DNA of 64,000 bases. Origin: Trichodelitschia bisporula. Lineage: Eukaryota; Ascomycota; Dothideomycetes; Phaeotrichales; Phaeotrichaceae. This document shows, piece by piece, positions 23,811 through 34,841 of this stretch. Position 1 is the stretch's first letter, and every line of letters starts with the position of its first letter. Location of the stretch: contig ML996701.1 in the NCBI GenBank assembly GCA_010356995.1, positions 302,963 through 366,962 of the forward strand. Reading direction: 5' to 3'. A model generated the notes under the pieces. The model saw only the letters and a program-made list of their open reading frames with translations. It had not been told where the DNA came from and searched no databases. Position numbers and translations under genes: made by a program.

Positions 23811-25343
23811 GGCGTGCGGTGAGGTGTCCGGTTGTCCGGAAGCGGAAGTCTTGTGGAAGGCTCAGCGACGGTGTGGATGGACGTCGGAAAGCAGAAACGA
23901 AGGGGCACTTTCAGCTAAGAAGGTTCTTCTTGGCCGTAGAAACAAGCTCGTGGAATCTGGGGAATAGTGAGGGGGCGCACAGCCGGGCTTCAAATGCTTG
24001 TGGCGAGATTGGACCTCTGGCGATCGGAGAAATAGGTATTAAGCTCCATGGAAATTTGACTATACGTCACTCGTGGTCTTCATTAGAATGTGGGCGTATG
24101 ATCTTGAGGAACCCGTCGCCCGGGGATTGTATATTAAACTACCCCGAGTCACAAGTTCATATATGCCCTCTACATGAGACATCAAGCCTCGCGTATCTGG
24201 AGACGGCACGACCTTCCTGATAAGGTGATGCTTGGTGGGGAGTGGCTTCGATCTGTTGATAACGGCTGATAGTACTCGTACGATTTTCCATTGAAGTCAT
24301 GATCTGGACTCTGGAACTCTGAAATGGACCTGGAAACTGTTGGCGGAGAGCCTTACGGCCGCGATTCTGGAATCTCAACCACGCGCAGCCCTGGTCGCTG
24401 ATACCACGCTTCCGGCTAGTTGGGCACTCAGGATAGAACACGAGAGAATCCCGAGCGATGGATGCGGCTGACACTTTCGGTCGATAGTAGAGCCAGGTAG
24501 TCGCGTGAGAACGAGGATAACAAAGCCGAATTGTTCATGGGTGAGTGCTGGCTTCGTAGACACGCCTGCTATCGGAGAATACAACCAAAGCTTCAATAAT
24601 AAGGTTCAATGACGTACCTATGCACAAGTTGGCCTTTTAGCGAGTGCCAAACCGGAGAAGAAGCAACTGAAAAGTCGAGCTCGTATTATCAAGACGATCT
24701 CCACTTCGAAGAAAGCCAAGATTGAAGCTTCCATGCAGCCTGATTGCTCACTGGTCGCCACGCGGAGGGGTTTTGAGAGCCAAGGGTGCTAGCGAACGCC
24801 TCCGGGGTAGTGCCGCCGTAAGGCATATTTTGTGACATCATCTACTGGGAGGAGAACGCTCCGCACCTTTGTGTGGAGAAAGGTCAAGCGAACCTTTGGT
24901 GATGATCCAACCAAATACAGTGATGGCGCCGGTGAGCTTGCTGCGCATGTGCCTCAGACCGGATGACGAGAAGGCTACCAATGCCATCTCTCGGCACTCG
25001 TCCGCAACTCTCATTCGATGGCCGTCGCGCGAGGCGCCACTTGAGATGATCAATGGTATGATTCAGCTTGCTAGATAATGGCCTTGCTTTGCAATGCTTG
25101 CGCTGGAGAGTCGCTCACCTGGTTCGCGGACAATCGAACGCTGCCTCATTCTGCTCAGAAAATCCGCTGGAAGGCTACGACTTAACGTTCAGGCTGAGAC
25201 ATTCGAGGATAAAAAAGTCGGCGAATAAGAGTCAGACTATTCCTTTCCAAAAGAGCCATCAACTTTTTGAAAAGGATTGAACGGTAGGCAATTGACGATA
25301 CTCAACTATCTTATGAAAGCATGGATCCTAACCATACTTCCAG
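23811..25343. other. Intergenic region without supported genes
   Basis: About 1.5 kb lies between divergent genes. A candidate 5' UTR intron for the next gene starts near 25286 (GTAGGC), has a CCTAACC branch-like site and ends in a CAG directly before the ATG at 25344. No other coding or repeat signal is supported. Confidence 0.45.
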
Positions 25344-25919
25344 ATGTCAGCATATCCAGAGTCTACGATGGCACAAAACCAACCCTATCCGTCGTATCAG
25401 CCCCGGGACGGACGCGCTCAATCTCAGCCTCAGTCCTCCCCAATTCCCATTCAGAATCAGTACCGATCCTTCCACCATCAACCCTATCCCATGACCCAGG
25501 GCTCACAAGGACCATATACTGGTTCCCCGTCACAGGAATACTCCCCGAAACATGTTCACTTCCAACAGCATGGACAGTCGCCTCAGCAGGTACACTTCCC
25601 TCAGCAAACATACCCGCCTCAACAATCATATCCGCCTCAGCAAGCGTACTCGCCTCAGCACGCATATTCAGCACAGCAGGGCCATATTGCGCCATATGAG
25701 ACGTACCCAGGTTATCAGCCTCAGCAGCGGCCACCATCTCCTCAATACTCTGAGACATCCTCGGATGATTCAAGGTCCACGCGCAGGTCAACTCGCTCTA
25801 CCCGTTCCCACCGCAGCGGGCGGCGGGAGCTCGATCGGGCGGAGCGACGGCCAACCATGGGAGATACGATTGCACTGATTTGCAAGTCAGTTTGGGGGGC
25901 CTTTGACAAGCGCCGGTAG
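25344..25919 (+). CDS. Pro/Gln-rich low-complexity protein
   Basis: Single-exon frame of 191 aa. Residues ~1-130 are Pro, Gln, Tyr and Ser rich, with repeats of the form YPPQQ and YSPQ. An Arg/Ser-rich segment (DDSRSTRRSTRSTRSHRSGRR) and a short amphipathic end (GDTIALICKSVWGAFDKRR) follow. Small proteins with a disordered Gln/Pro body and a conserved basic-amphipathic tail are common in Pezizomycotina; their role is not known. A second Met at residue 9 could also be the start. A splice acceptor abuts the ATG, consistent with a 5' UTR intron. Confidence 0.6.
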   Translation: MSAYPESTMAQNQPYPSYQPRDGRAQSQPQSSPIPIQNQYRSFHHQPYPMTQGSQGPYTGSPSQEYSPKHVHFQQHGQSPQQVHFPQQTYPPQQSYPPQQAYSPQHAYSAQQGHIAPYETYPGYQPQQRPPSPQYSETSSDDSRSTRRSTRSTRSHRSGRRELDRAERRPTMGDTIALICKSVWGAFDKRR

Positions 25920-26813
25920 TGGGTTCGGCGAAAGCTTTGGCCACCAAGTGCCGGAGCTGGTATACATCGATATAACAGCCGTCGAGATCGCTTTTTGGTG
26001 CGAACACTGGTGCTGCTGAAGGCGTATTAAACTCGATTGTTCTTAAGGCGTGAAAGTATTGGGTCGATTGTCAATGATGGCCTCTGATATGGCACTGGAA
26101 ACGATGGTGAGCAGGGTGGCGTTTGAAAGTGGCAACGGTCGAGCTCATGGGTGTTGACATTTCTTTCTTTCGACATTACGGTTGAAACTAGTAAGCAAAT
26201 TAGCATCTTTGGTGGACTACAGCCTACCAATCCTCTGTATTATCTCGTATCCGAGAACCACGATGGCAACGTTGTTGGGGGAGGCGCTATCCAGCATGAA
26301 GTATCCAATCTTGACTTGCTGGGGTCGGCGACGTATATCTACCAGCATAGAGCCATCGATTGCCACCTTAACCACTAGGTTAATGACGTGGCACGCGCAG
26401 CGAAGTCGTTGTTCAGCGTCGTCAAAGCTGAATCGTGAGCCGACGTCCGTGATTCGGCTTTGAAGACGCTGAGCGAGGGCTTCGCTGCGCATGCCACATC
26501 ATCAACCTAGTGGCTAAGGCGACAATGATTGGTGTAAGTCGGAAGACATTGACGCTGCGACCCAAACATATTTCTGGATGTGCATGAACTAAGATACTTC
26601 AGGTGCATGAAGTTTTCTGTTCGGGAGCTTCGGGTGGCGGTGCTACTACATGTGGCTTATGGCCTTGGCATTTGGTTTGGAGAATATCTTGGCGTCACGT
26701 CGATCGAAGGATTTCGAGTGCCATCAAAAATTCCGCCTCTATTTAATCGCGTCGTTACGTCTACACTGGAAAAAAATGTGCGCTCTTGCACCTCTGAGTT
26801 AACCTTGCGATTG
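25920..26813. other. Intergenic region with transposon relic
   Basis: This stretch lies between the Pro/Gln-rich gene and the PPR-like gene. Its right half carries the hAT fragments listed separately. In-frame codons run upstream of the chosen PPR start to 26580, but they encode no presequence-like or conserved sequence. Confidence 0.5.
26217..26535. mobile_element. hAT DNA transposon relic, folded as an inverted repeat
   Basis: The minus strand encodes FDDAEQRLRCACHVINLV and, further on, KIGYFMLDSASPNN, both signatures of the hAT transposase catalytic region. The plus strand from about 26460 encodes FEDAERGLRCACHIINLVA, the same segment again. The two copies lie head to head: arms 26353-26437 (minus) and 26449-26532 (plus) around an 11-bp centre, roughly 85% identical by eye. 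On the minus strand the segment order is reversed from an intact transposase, where the GYFMLD motif precedes the RLRC motif, so the piece is rearranged. Many arm differences are C/T or G/A transitions, as left by RIP. It is a short fossil without visible ends. Confidence 0.75.
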
Positions 26814-29657
26814 ATGCAAGCGGCCTTAGGCAGATCATATGCCAGGTCTTTGGCGTACCGGACGGCGCTCGCGTTGCGACTCCCATGCACCAGTCTCTTC
26901 ATCGAATACCGATATTTCTCAAGCACTCACCGCCGCGATGCCGAAGGAGAAAACCCTCAACAGCCTCTCCATCCCCTTCGGAAGGAGGGACCCGGAAAGG
27001 CTTCGCAACAGCAATCGAATGAATCGACGACTTTAGAGACCGATCTCTGGTTCCAATCCAGCGTTGCCTCCCGTACGCCACATTTGCTGCGGCAGGTTGA
27101 CGATCCGGATCGAGCTCGGGATTTGGAGCTGTGGCTGCGGCTTCTACAATTCCGGGAAAGGATTGATGGCTGGAGGGGTATTGCTCTGATATGGCGTGGG
27201 ATGAGGAACCGCTTGGTGGAGCTTTCCACGGACCCAACGTCCGAGGCGATCTGGCGAACTCTCTTGCGGAACCATGACCTTCATCAGAGTGTGTTTGACT
27301 ATGCCGTCGACTTGCGCAATGGGACGGGCAAGACGTTTGAGCCTATGTACGCAATTATCCTTGGAAGCCGGATACAGTCCGCCCCAGAGTCTGTGATATG
27401 GTGGCACAAGAAGTTCCGCCAAAACTATCATATTCGTGACAAAGAATTTCGAAATTTGGCAGTGGCGGCAGCGAGATCCAAAACTGGGCTTGCCCAGTTC
27501 AAGAAAATATACGCTGACTGCCTCCCAAGTCAGCATCATGTCTACGATCCCCTGGTTTCCGCTCTCTGCCACCAGGGAAGGTACTACGAGGCAGAAAGGT
27601 GGCATATGTTTCTCATCTCCCACGGCGACACTCCGTCGCCTGCCATGTCAGCATCACCTGCTATGGAAGGGCTCCGAAATTATCGATGGTCCATGGCTTC
27701 GACGCCTAAGCTGGCCGGGGACCACTTCGACCGAAAGCATTCCACAACCTCCGAGTCAAATCCCCCCCCGGCCCCTAAGCCTCCTAATAAGACCGCGATT
27801 GACAGCACTGCGATTCCGGCTGGCTTCACGAGGGAGACGATGGGCTCATTCTTGGGACTCATTCCTGCAATTCCTCCGAAGAAATTCAGCGATGAATTTT
27901 GCGCTCGGCTCTTCGCGACTAAAGCCTTCTCCCTTTCTTCTGTCATTGGCATCCTCAGCATGTTTTCGGTTGAGGTCATTGGACCACTGGCGTTACGGGA
28001 GTTGACCTTGCGTGCTGCAACATGCAGCGAAATCAGCCAAAAGATCGGGGAATTACGTATAGCTGGCATACGTCTCGAGGATCGTATGTTCTGTAGAGCT
28101 GTAGAAAAGCTGGCCATCGATGATAATCAGACCCTTCTGGATGATCTGCTTGAGACTGATCAGCATCCTGAGGCTCTCGAGGATACAGATCTCCAAAAGA
28201 AGCTTCTTGCCGTCTACATCCAGCAAGAAGATTGGCCGCGGATTCGCTTCATGCTTGGACTTCTCACCTTGTTTAACAAAGATCCGACGACTGAATCCTG
28301 GAACCTCTTTCTTCAGCATTATGCCGGGAGTAAAGACCTTGCGAAGCTCAGCAAAATTCTGAATGACATGCGCCAAGCTGGGATTCATGTCACGAATGAG
28401 AGCATGGACGTAATCCAGGCACGCCGCCTCGAGCCTCGAAAGCCTGGGACGCCGCCTAAGCCGACCGAGCCTGGCGAAGTAGACGACGTGGATGTTGTTG
28501 CAAACATATTGTTTCAGACCATCGCCTCCGGCGATACTGTATCTGCCCTGCGATGGCGCGAGATCATCCGTCGCTACGGGATGAAAGGCAGGTTCGATGA
28601 CCTCTCAGGGCTTTTGTTCCGCCTCGCTCAGGTGTACAATGCTGAGACTCGCGTCAAGTCGCCGTTACCGTTGGGCCATCTGATCGACTTTGCAGGCGAC
28701 AAAGATCAACTTAGGACCATACCTCGGTTACATCCTTCTCATCCCCTTCGGGAGATATGCGACGCCAACCTCCAGCGAGCAGTCGTCACGTGGGGCTTCA
28801 CGCATGGCGCTCTAGTGATTTCCGAGCAGCTTAAACTGGAAAAGGATCTGGAGACTGGAGCCTCGGAACAGCAGCTGGGCGTACTGGAAGCCCCGGCGGT
28901 GGTGGCAACGGATTCTGATATCGGTGATCTTGGGCCGGAGCATCTCGATCTATCGCCTTCGAATACCATCCTCCGCGGCCTCATCTTGCTTCAAGACCTG
29001 GCAAGCAAGGGTGTGGTTGTCCAGACCGAAGTAGTTAAAAAAGTGGTTAAAGAGCGCCTGTGGCAGTTGTTCAGCCCCGGAACATCATCTCGCAGGCTCA
29101 ACCGCAAGGCAAAGGATGAGAACCTTTTCACCATGGAGGAGATTGTTCAAGCAATCGAAAGCATCTGGACGGGGCGGCCTCTGTTTCCTGAGCTTGCCGA
29201 GCTGCCTTTCACAACCCCGGTTCTGCAGCCACCAGCAGGACGTAAGGACGGCGAGGAGCAACCCGAACCGCTTCTCCGATTTCACGGCTCGAAGTCGAAG
29301 CTGTGGAGGAGCACGGGGTTGCATGTGCAGCCTCCCCTCCCGCTGGTTGGGGAGGCTCCGCTTACCCATAAACCGCTCGCTGACAGGATCAATTCCTCTC
29401 CGCGTAAGCCAAAGAAACCTGGAACCCGTATCGAGTATCCTCGCTACAGCTCCCTCGTTGACGACATTTTGTTTTCTAAGACGGATGATGGGCAAGGGAC
29501 GCGGCCTTCGTCGACCACGAAAGTTGCGGAGAAGCGCAAGGCGTTTTTGCTTGCGTTGTTTGGGCCGACGCCGAAGATTAAGGGCCAGCGTGTGAATGAG
29601 AAGGAGTGGGAGGCGTATCTTGAGGCGAGAGTGTGGGAGGACCCGTTGAACTTGTGA
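26814..29657 (+). CDS. Mitochondrial PPR-like protein
   Basis: Large single-exon gene. From the ATG at 26814 the product is 947 aa and begins MQAALGRSYARSLAYRTALA..., rich in Arg, Ala and Ser with no early acidic residue, ending in RYFSST; this is a convincing mitochondrial presequence. The frame is open back to 26580, but that extension would bury the presequence, so I prefer 26814. The body is helical, with repeats such as HVYDPLVSALCHQGRYYEAERWHMFLISHG and TESWNLFLQHYAGSKDLAKLSKILNDMRQAGI, which have the shape of pentatricopeptide repeats. The C-terminus is basic. Fungal proteins of this kind act in mitochondrial RNA processing or translation; the exact target is not known. Confidence 0.82.
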   Translation: MQAALGRSYARSLAYRTALALRLPCTSLFIEYRYFSSTHRRDAEGENPQQPLHPLRKEGPGKASQQQSNESTTLETDLWFQSSVASRTPHLLRQVDDPDRARDLELWLRLLQFRERIDGWRGIALIWRGMRNRLVELSTDPTSEAIWRTLLRNHDLHQSVFDYAVDLRNGTGKTFEPMYAIILGSRIQSAPESVIWWHKKFRQNYHIRDKEFRNLAVAAARSKTGLAQFKKIYADCLPSQHHVYDPLVSALCHQGRYYEAERWHMFLISHGDTPSPAMSASPAMEGLRNYRWSMASTPKLAGDHFDRKHSTTSESNPPPAPKPPNKTAIDSTAIPAGFTRETMGSFLGLIPAIPPKKFSDEFCARLFATKAFSLSSVIGILSMFSVEVIGPLALRELTLRAATCSEISQKIGELRIAGIRLEDRMFCRAVEKLAIDDNQTLLDDLLETDQHPEALEDTDLQKKLLAVYIQQEDWPRIRFMLGLLTLFNKDPTTESWNLFLQHYAGSKDLAKLSKILNDMRQAGIHVTNESMDVIQARRLEPRKPGTPPKPTEPGEVDDVDVVANILFQTIASGDTVSALRWREIIRRYGMKGRFDDLSGLLFRLAQVYNAETRVKSPLPLGHLIDFAGDKDQLRTIPRLHPSHPLREICDANLQRAVVTWGFTHGALVISEQLKLEKDLETGASEQQLGVLEAPAVVATDSDIGDLGPEHLDLSPSNTILRGLILLQDLASKGVVVQTEVVKKVVKERLWQLFSPGTSSRRLNRKAKDENLFTMEEIVQAIESIWTGRPLFPELAELPFTTPVLQPPAGRKDGEEQPEPLLRFHGSKSKLWRSTGLHVQPPLPLVGEAPLTHKPLADRINSSPRKPKKPGTRIEYPRYSSLVDDILFSKTDDGQGTRPSSTTKVAEKRKAFLLALFGPTPKIKGQRVNEKEWEAYLEARVWEDPLNL

Positions 29658-29854
29658 TACCCTCGGACATTGAATATAAGCAGACTGAATGGTAAACAAC
29701 ATAATGGAATAGCCTGTACAGATAACGCTGGTTCTGATACCATTCGCTCATTTTACACAATGAATTCAACTCAATCCACCAGCAAACAGTGACTCCATTA
29801 CTCCGCGCTGCCATGCTGTGATATTTACACCCACCACATTCCGAGTCCGCCAGG

Positions 29855-32046
29855 CTAAGCTCCATCAGCACTCTCCTCTCCATCAAGTCCCTGCTCAAAC
29901 TCCACCAGCGGCGTCCCAGCCTTGCAAATATCCCCTTCCCCATGCACAACCCTAGCAATAACCCCATCAACCGGGCTCCTTATCACCGTCTCCATCTTCA
30001 TACTCTCAATAACCACTAGCGGCTGATCCTTCCTCACCGTATCCCCGGCCTTGACATCCACGCGCAGCACTTTGCACGGCATAGGCGCCAGCACGCTATT
30101 CGCCACGTCCCGCACGCCCAGCGCCTTCGCTGCCCATGCCGGCGGGGCGAGTTGTAGCTTCCACTGCTTCCCGCGCTGGAAGAGCGTGAGCCAGTCTTCG
30201 TCGCGGATTAATGTGGTGGCGAGGCGCGTGTGCGGGAAGTAGGAAGTGAAGGACCCGCCGGTACCGGTCGTGGTGACGTCGGGGTAGTCGACATCGCCGA
30301 TGCGGATGCTGAAGCGGTGCGCGCCCGGCTCCGCGCTAGGGAGTTGCCGAATGGACACGGCGGTGGGCGTGCCCACGCCCTTGCCGTCGGGCGGCAACTC
30401 GATGAGACTAAACTCGCGTTCCTGAAATGTATCATCTAACAACCACCCCCCTTGATCCCCCCTTATCTCCCCCATGAACACCCCGACCGCCGCCTGCGCA
30501 TACACCTCGTCCGGGACCAAGACACGTCTGAAAAGCTCCCCGCGATGCTTATCAATATACCCCGTCTCTACATCACCAGACACAAAATCCGGGCTCACAA
30601 CGACCCTTTTCAAGAACTCGATATTCGTAACGGGGCCCGCGATTTCGTACCCCTCGAGCGCGGCGCGGAGTTTTTGCAATGCGGCCACCCGGGTCGGGGC
30701 ACGGACGATGAGCTTCGCGATCATAGGGTCGTAGTGCGAGGATATTTCGTCGCCGGCGGTGAAGCCGGCATCGACGCGGACTGTGTCCGAGACGGGCGGC
30801 ATGTGGAGGTGCAGGAGGCGGCCGGAGTCGGGCATGAAATTCATGTCCGGGTTCTCGGCGTAGATGCGCGCTTCGATTGCGTGGCCGCGTTCCGCTATAC
30901 GTTGCTCGATTTCGGCCTGCGAGAGGGGCAGCACGCCGCCTTCTGCGACGATGAGTTGCCAGCGGACTAGGTCTTCGCCCGTTACCATCTCAGTGACCGG
31001 GTGCTCAACCTGCAGGCGGGTGTTCATCTCCATGAAGAAGAACTCGTTCGTGTCGTTGTCGAAAATGAACTCGACGGTACCGGCACCCTCATACCCTACC
31101 GCAAGGGCGGCTGCGCGTGCCTTCTCCCAGATATCCTTCCTGATATCATCGGCCAGATGTGGCGCGGGGGATTCCTCGAGGATCTTCTGATGCCGACGCT
31201 GGATGCTGCAATCACGCTCGCCCAGCGCGACGCAATTTCCGTGCTTGTCGGCGAAGATCTGCACCTCGATATGCCGCGGCGTGGTGATGTACTTCTCAAC
31301 CAGCATAACATCATCCCCGAAGCTGTTTCGCGCCTCGGACTTCGCACTCGCAAGCTGATCCATAAACTCCATCGGCGTAGCAACGATGCGCATGCCCTTC
31401 CCGCCTCCGCCCTTAACCGCCTTCAGCAGCACCGGGTACCCAATCTTCGCCGCCTCGGCTTTCAAGTACTCGGGGTCCTGGTTCTCCCCGTGGTACCCCG
31501 GGATGCACGGCACGCCCGCCGCGGTCATAATGTCCTTGGAGCGGCTCTTGCTGCCCATAGCCTCAATTGCCTGCCACGGCGGGCCGATGAAGGTAAGTCC
31601 CGCCTCCGAGCATCGTTTTGCGAACGCGGCGTTTTCGCTCAAGAAGCCGTAGCCGGGGTGGATGGCCTGACAGCCTTCGCGCTGGGCGACGGCGATGAGG
31701 CGCTCGCCATCTAGGTACGCGCTTGGGTCGCCGAGGTTCACAGAGAAGGGCGAAGAGAGCGCGTGTTGGCTGCGGGCGTCGGGGTTGGTATAGATGGTTG
31801 TTGTGCGGATGCCGTAGGTCGCGGCGGTGCGGTTGACGCGCCTGGGACGTTAGGGAGGAGGGACTGGAGGATGGTAGGATCTTACAGGGCGATTTCGCCG
31901 CGGTTCGCAATTAGGAGGGATGTCAATGGTTTGGTGTCTATTGAGCTGGACTCGGCTCGGGATGAGGTCTGGCGGCGTTGGACTGTGAGGGGGGACAAGA
32001 CGCGGGGGAGGTGGTAGGGACGGCGGAGACGTGAGAGGGACGACAT
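29855..32046 (-). CDS. Methylcrotonoyl-CoA carboxylase, biotin-carrying alpha subunit
   Basis: Biotin-dependent enzyme of leucine breakdown in the mitochondrial matrix; the alpha subunit carboxylates its biotin with ATP and bicarbonate. Two exons, 32046-31886 and 31841-29855 (44-bp intron), giving 715 aa. Residues 1-~35 (MSSLSRLRRPYHLPRV...) form a presequence. SLLIANRGEIALRV starts the biotin carboxylase domain, followed by GYGFLSENAAF, GGGGKGM (ATP grasp) and a conserved FMEMNTRLQVEHPVTE segment. The biotin domain near the C-terminus holds ESMKMET, with the biotinyl Lys at about residue 669. The lack of a carboxyltransferase region and the overall length separate it from pyruvate carboxylase, and the sequence fits MccA rather than PccA. 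The gene converges on the PPR-like gene, 197 bp away. Confidence 0.93.
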
Positions 32047-32829
32047 TGTGATTACTGTTTATAGGGATAGGAGAACAGTGTTCGAAGACTTCCTCTCATA
32101 TGTATCGTGAAGTGAAGTGAGAGAGTTTGAAGGCTTCATTCCAAGGTACATTCAGCATGTCGTCCACCATGTGCACCAACCGATAATAGCCGTCAGTAGC
32201 CCCTCAGGCAGCAAGTCCGCAGTGCAGCTCGAATTGCGGGGAAGGGTAAGGGCCGCTCAAAACAAGTCATTGTTGCCTTATCCGCTAAATTTCCCAGGCC
32301 GGACGGCCATGATTTCTTTCCACTGCCCTTACGCTCTCTTGGCGATGAAGTCGGTGGCTCAAGCATCGTACGGTAGCGCATTAAAAGTCGTTGCATGGAA
32401 ACCATCCATAATTATTAGCGGCGGCACGCAACCTCTTTTGTTATGCTTACGGGTAAGCTCAAGTCCCGTGTCGCCGCCTTCCCCCGCCACGCCGATCACC
32501 TCCTTGGCTCCACTTTGGGTCAACTACGCGCCGAGATTGCCTTCATTCTACATCCTCCTCCTTACTACAGCCGTTGTCACCAGACCGTCACTGTTATCGT
32601 CAGTTTCTCCGTTGCAATTTAGCAGCAACTTCATTGAAAATCCACCTGCAGACACCCAGCGGATCATTCGATCGTTTGGACGCGTTGCCTTCCTCGCCCC
32701 TCCCCCTCAGCTCTCAGCCCCGGACTACCGGTAGATCGTCGACTTGAGCAAACAGCTACCCCGCCCGATCATCATCGCCTTGCATTGCCGCTTCCCTATC
32801 CAGCTTCGGCGTAGCCTGGTGCTAACACC
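32047..32829. promoter_or_regulatory. Divergent promoter region, mccA / acidic protein gene
   Basis: This 783-bp stretch separates two divergent start codons. A plus-strand frame at 32117-32734 is open for 205 codons but shows no domain and is Ser/Pro/Leu-biased like pyrimidine-rich promoter DNA, so I do not call it a gene. Confidence 0.4.
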
Positions 32830-34036
32830 ATGTCGGACTCGGAAGACGGTTGGTACGGCGATGACGCCGACTACTTCTACGTAGAAGACACCTACCAGAT
32901 CGCCGTACGTGCATCTCGTACTTCCAGCTTCTCATACCTAACAGGCATAGGACGACCTCGCCGAACACGCCATGCCATCCCCCCCACCGTTCGAAGGTGA
33001 CGATGAATGGGACGATGACTGGCGCTTTGAATACTTCAATGACATCGAATACGACGACGACGACTTCTACACCAAACCCCAGGCAGGCGCGGGCACAAAG
33101 CGCAAGCGCGCCGGCGGGGACCAAACACTGGTGCGGCTGCGGAAGCGGCGCGTCAGGGCCGTGCAGCCTGTCGTCTGGCGTGGTCGAGACACAAGGCCTG
33201 CAGATCCGAAGGTGTATATCCCCGGGTCTGCGAAGCCGTATACACTGTTCAAGGACTGGAGGGAGCGGTTTAAGGACGTGCCACTGCCGGCGGTGCCGGA
33301 AAGGCCGGTGCTTGCCAAGGTCGAGGACGCGCCTGAGGACGACGTGCCTGAAGACGACGGGCATGATGAAGCCGCAGAAGACGCCATGGACGAGTGGGAA
33401 TCAGACGACGAAGATATCGAAGATGAAGACGACGAAACCTCGGCAAATCCACCCGGCCTGAACCCCGAGATCCTCAAGACCGCTCTCCGCGCCAACCTCG
33501 CCAAAATTGGTCTGGACACGAGTAACGTCGACGAGGCCACACTGCTGCAGTTCGCGACCCGGATGTTCGAGGACATGGGCCGAGGGGAGGAAATCCTCAG
33601 CGAACTTGCTGACCTCGTTTTGTCCAGGGACAAGGACTCCGAGCATGAGGACGGGTTCTCGAAATGGGTCACTGGCCAGGTCAAGCCTTCCAAAGTCGAG
33701 ACAGAACCGGTCATGGAAGGCGGCCCGGTTGCGCCCTCGGATACTCAGCCTGCGCCTCCATTGTCGCCCGCTGCGCTGGAGACGGAGCAGATGTCGGCTG
33801 ATCAGGTTATGCTTGATGCCCAGGCTCAGGCTCAGGCTCAGGACGGCACGAAGGCTACTCCGTCCGAGGCCGAGGTTTCTCATGGCCGGAAGCGGAGAGC
33901 GAGTCCGGAACCGGCGTTGGAGGTGGAGAGTAAAAAGCTCGAGCCTGTCCGCTCGTTCGGTGCACCCACGGCTTCGAGTATCGCGAAGGCGACGCAGAAG
34001 GTTGTTCCTGGAGGGAAGAGGCAGAAGGTCGCCTAA
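32830..34036 (+). CDS. Acidic nuclear-type protein of unknown function
   Basis: Two exons, 32830-32904 and 32951-34036 (46-bp intron), giving 386 aa. The N-terminus is very acidic (MSDSEDGWYGDDADYF, then DDEWDDDWRF and DIEYDDDDFY). A basic stretch with KRKRAGG and RLRKRRVR follows and could be a nuclear localisation signal. A second acidic block (residues ~135-165) precedes a short helical segment (LKTALRANLAKIGLDTSNVDEATLLQFATRMFEDM). The C-terminus is low-complexity and ends in another basic patch (GGKRQKVA). Alternating acidic and basic blocks suggest a chromatin- or ribosome-assembly-type nuclear protein, but I recognise no family. The short first exon is supported by frame and by the acidic continuity. 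Confidence 0.7.
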
Positions 34037-34841
34037 CGGTGTGCTATTTCGTTTGCGTAGGATGGAACATTGCACGGCGTTGACTAGCGAGCGTGAGGCG
34101 CGCAGCAAAGGGAAGAGAAGGTCCAAACGACTCGAGATTGCAGGAGAGTTCCTGCGGAGACGGGATATGCTTCTCCATGGCAGACCTGGCGTCCTGTCCG
34201 CGCTGAACGCTGCCAGACACGTTGGCGTATTCGAATTCCGTCATCACGATGATCTCGTGCAGGGGCTCAATGAAATCTAGCACGAAGCTCTGACCTCGAG
34301 GTCGTATTAGTTTTCTTTGAGCCTCTTCACGTCGCCATCGTGGGACAGAATCCGATTACGCAACGTCTGCGGTAGTGTTCAGGGCTGGGAGGATGCCAGC
34401 ATCCCGTCCCTGCAGGAGCACGCCCGCGATCGAGAGTCGCTTGGCCCTTTTTCGTCCCTTCCTGCGCGCCTCACGCTCTAACTTCGCTTTGTATGGCGCA
34501 CAGGAGTTGTTGAGGTGGGCTGGTGCTTTATGTCATGAATGGTGGACTGGCGTTTGTGTATCTACATCATAGCTGGATTAGCTCACTTGTCGGTGTATGG
34601 AATCTCCCAATGAGAACAAAATGTTCCGAATTGACAACTGCTCAAATACATGTACTGAATCATATCCCTTATACAAACGCCATCCAATGCGCAGTGAACA
34701 ATCCCTTCATCACGCAAGCCCAACGCAGCAATAACCATCCCCAGGCGACCCGGCGAACAGCCCGAAGCCTACACAAACGCCCGCCGCCCGCCGCCCAACG
34801 TCCCAATCCCATTACCATCTCCACCTATCCCAGACCCCGAC
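34037..34841. other. Intergenic region with inverted duplication
   Basis: This lies between the ends of the convergent acidic-protein and myosin genes. It contains the two-copy inverted repeat described separately. The remaining bases to 34841 show nothing recognisable. Confidence 0.5.
34091..34476. repeat. Inverted duplication with peptide-like open frames
   Basis: The plus-strand stretch 34091-34224 and the minus-strand stretch 34476-34361 are diverged inverted copies; both start with GCGTGAGGCGCGCAG. In matching frames they encode EREARSKGKRRSKRLEIAGEF and EREARRKGRKRAKRLSIAGVL, followed by an RD motif and an ALN motif, then stop codons. The plus copy has five extra residues. Conserved peptide with diverged DNA suggests both copies were once coding. 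No start codon or upstream exon is convincing for either. Confidence 0.6.

Noticed and set aside
32117-32734. 205-codon plus-strand frame between mccA and the acidic protein
   Set aside because: Ser/Pro/Leu bias explained by pyrimidine-rich DNA; no conserved motif.
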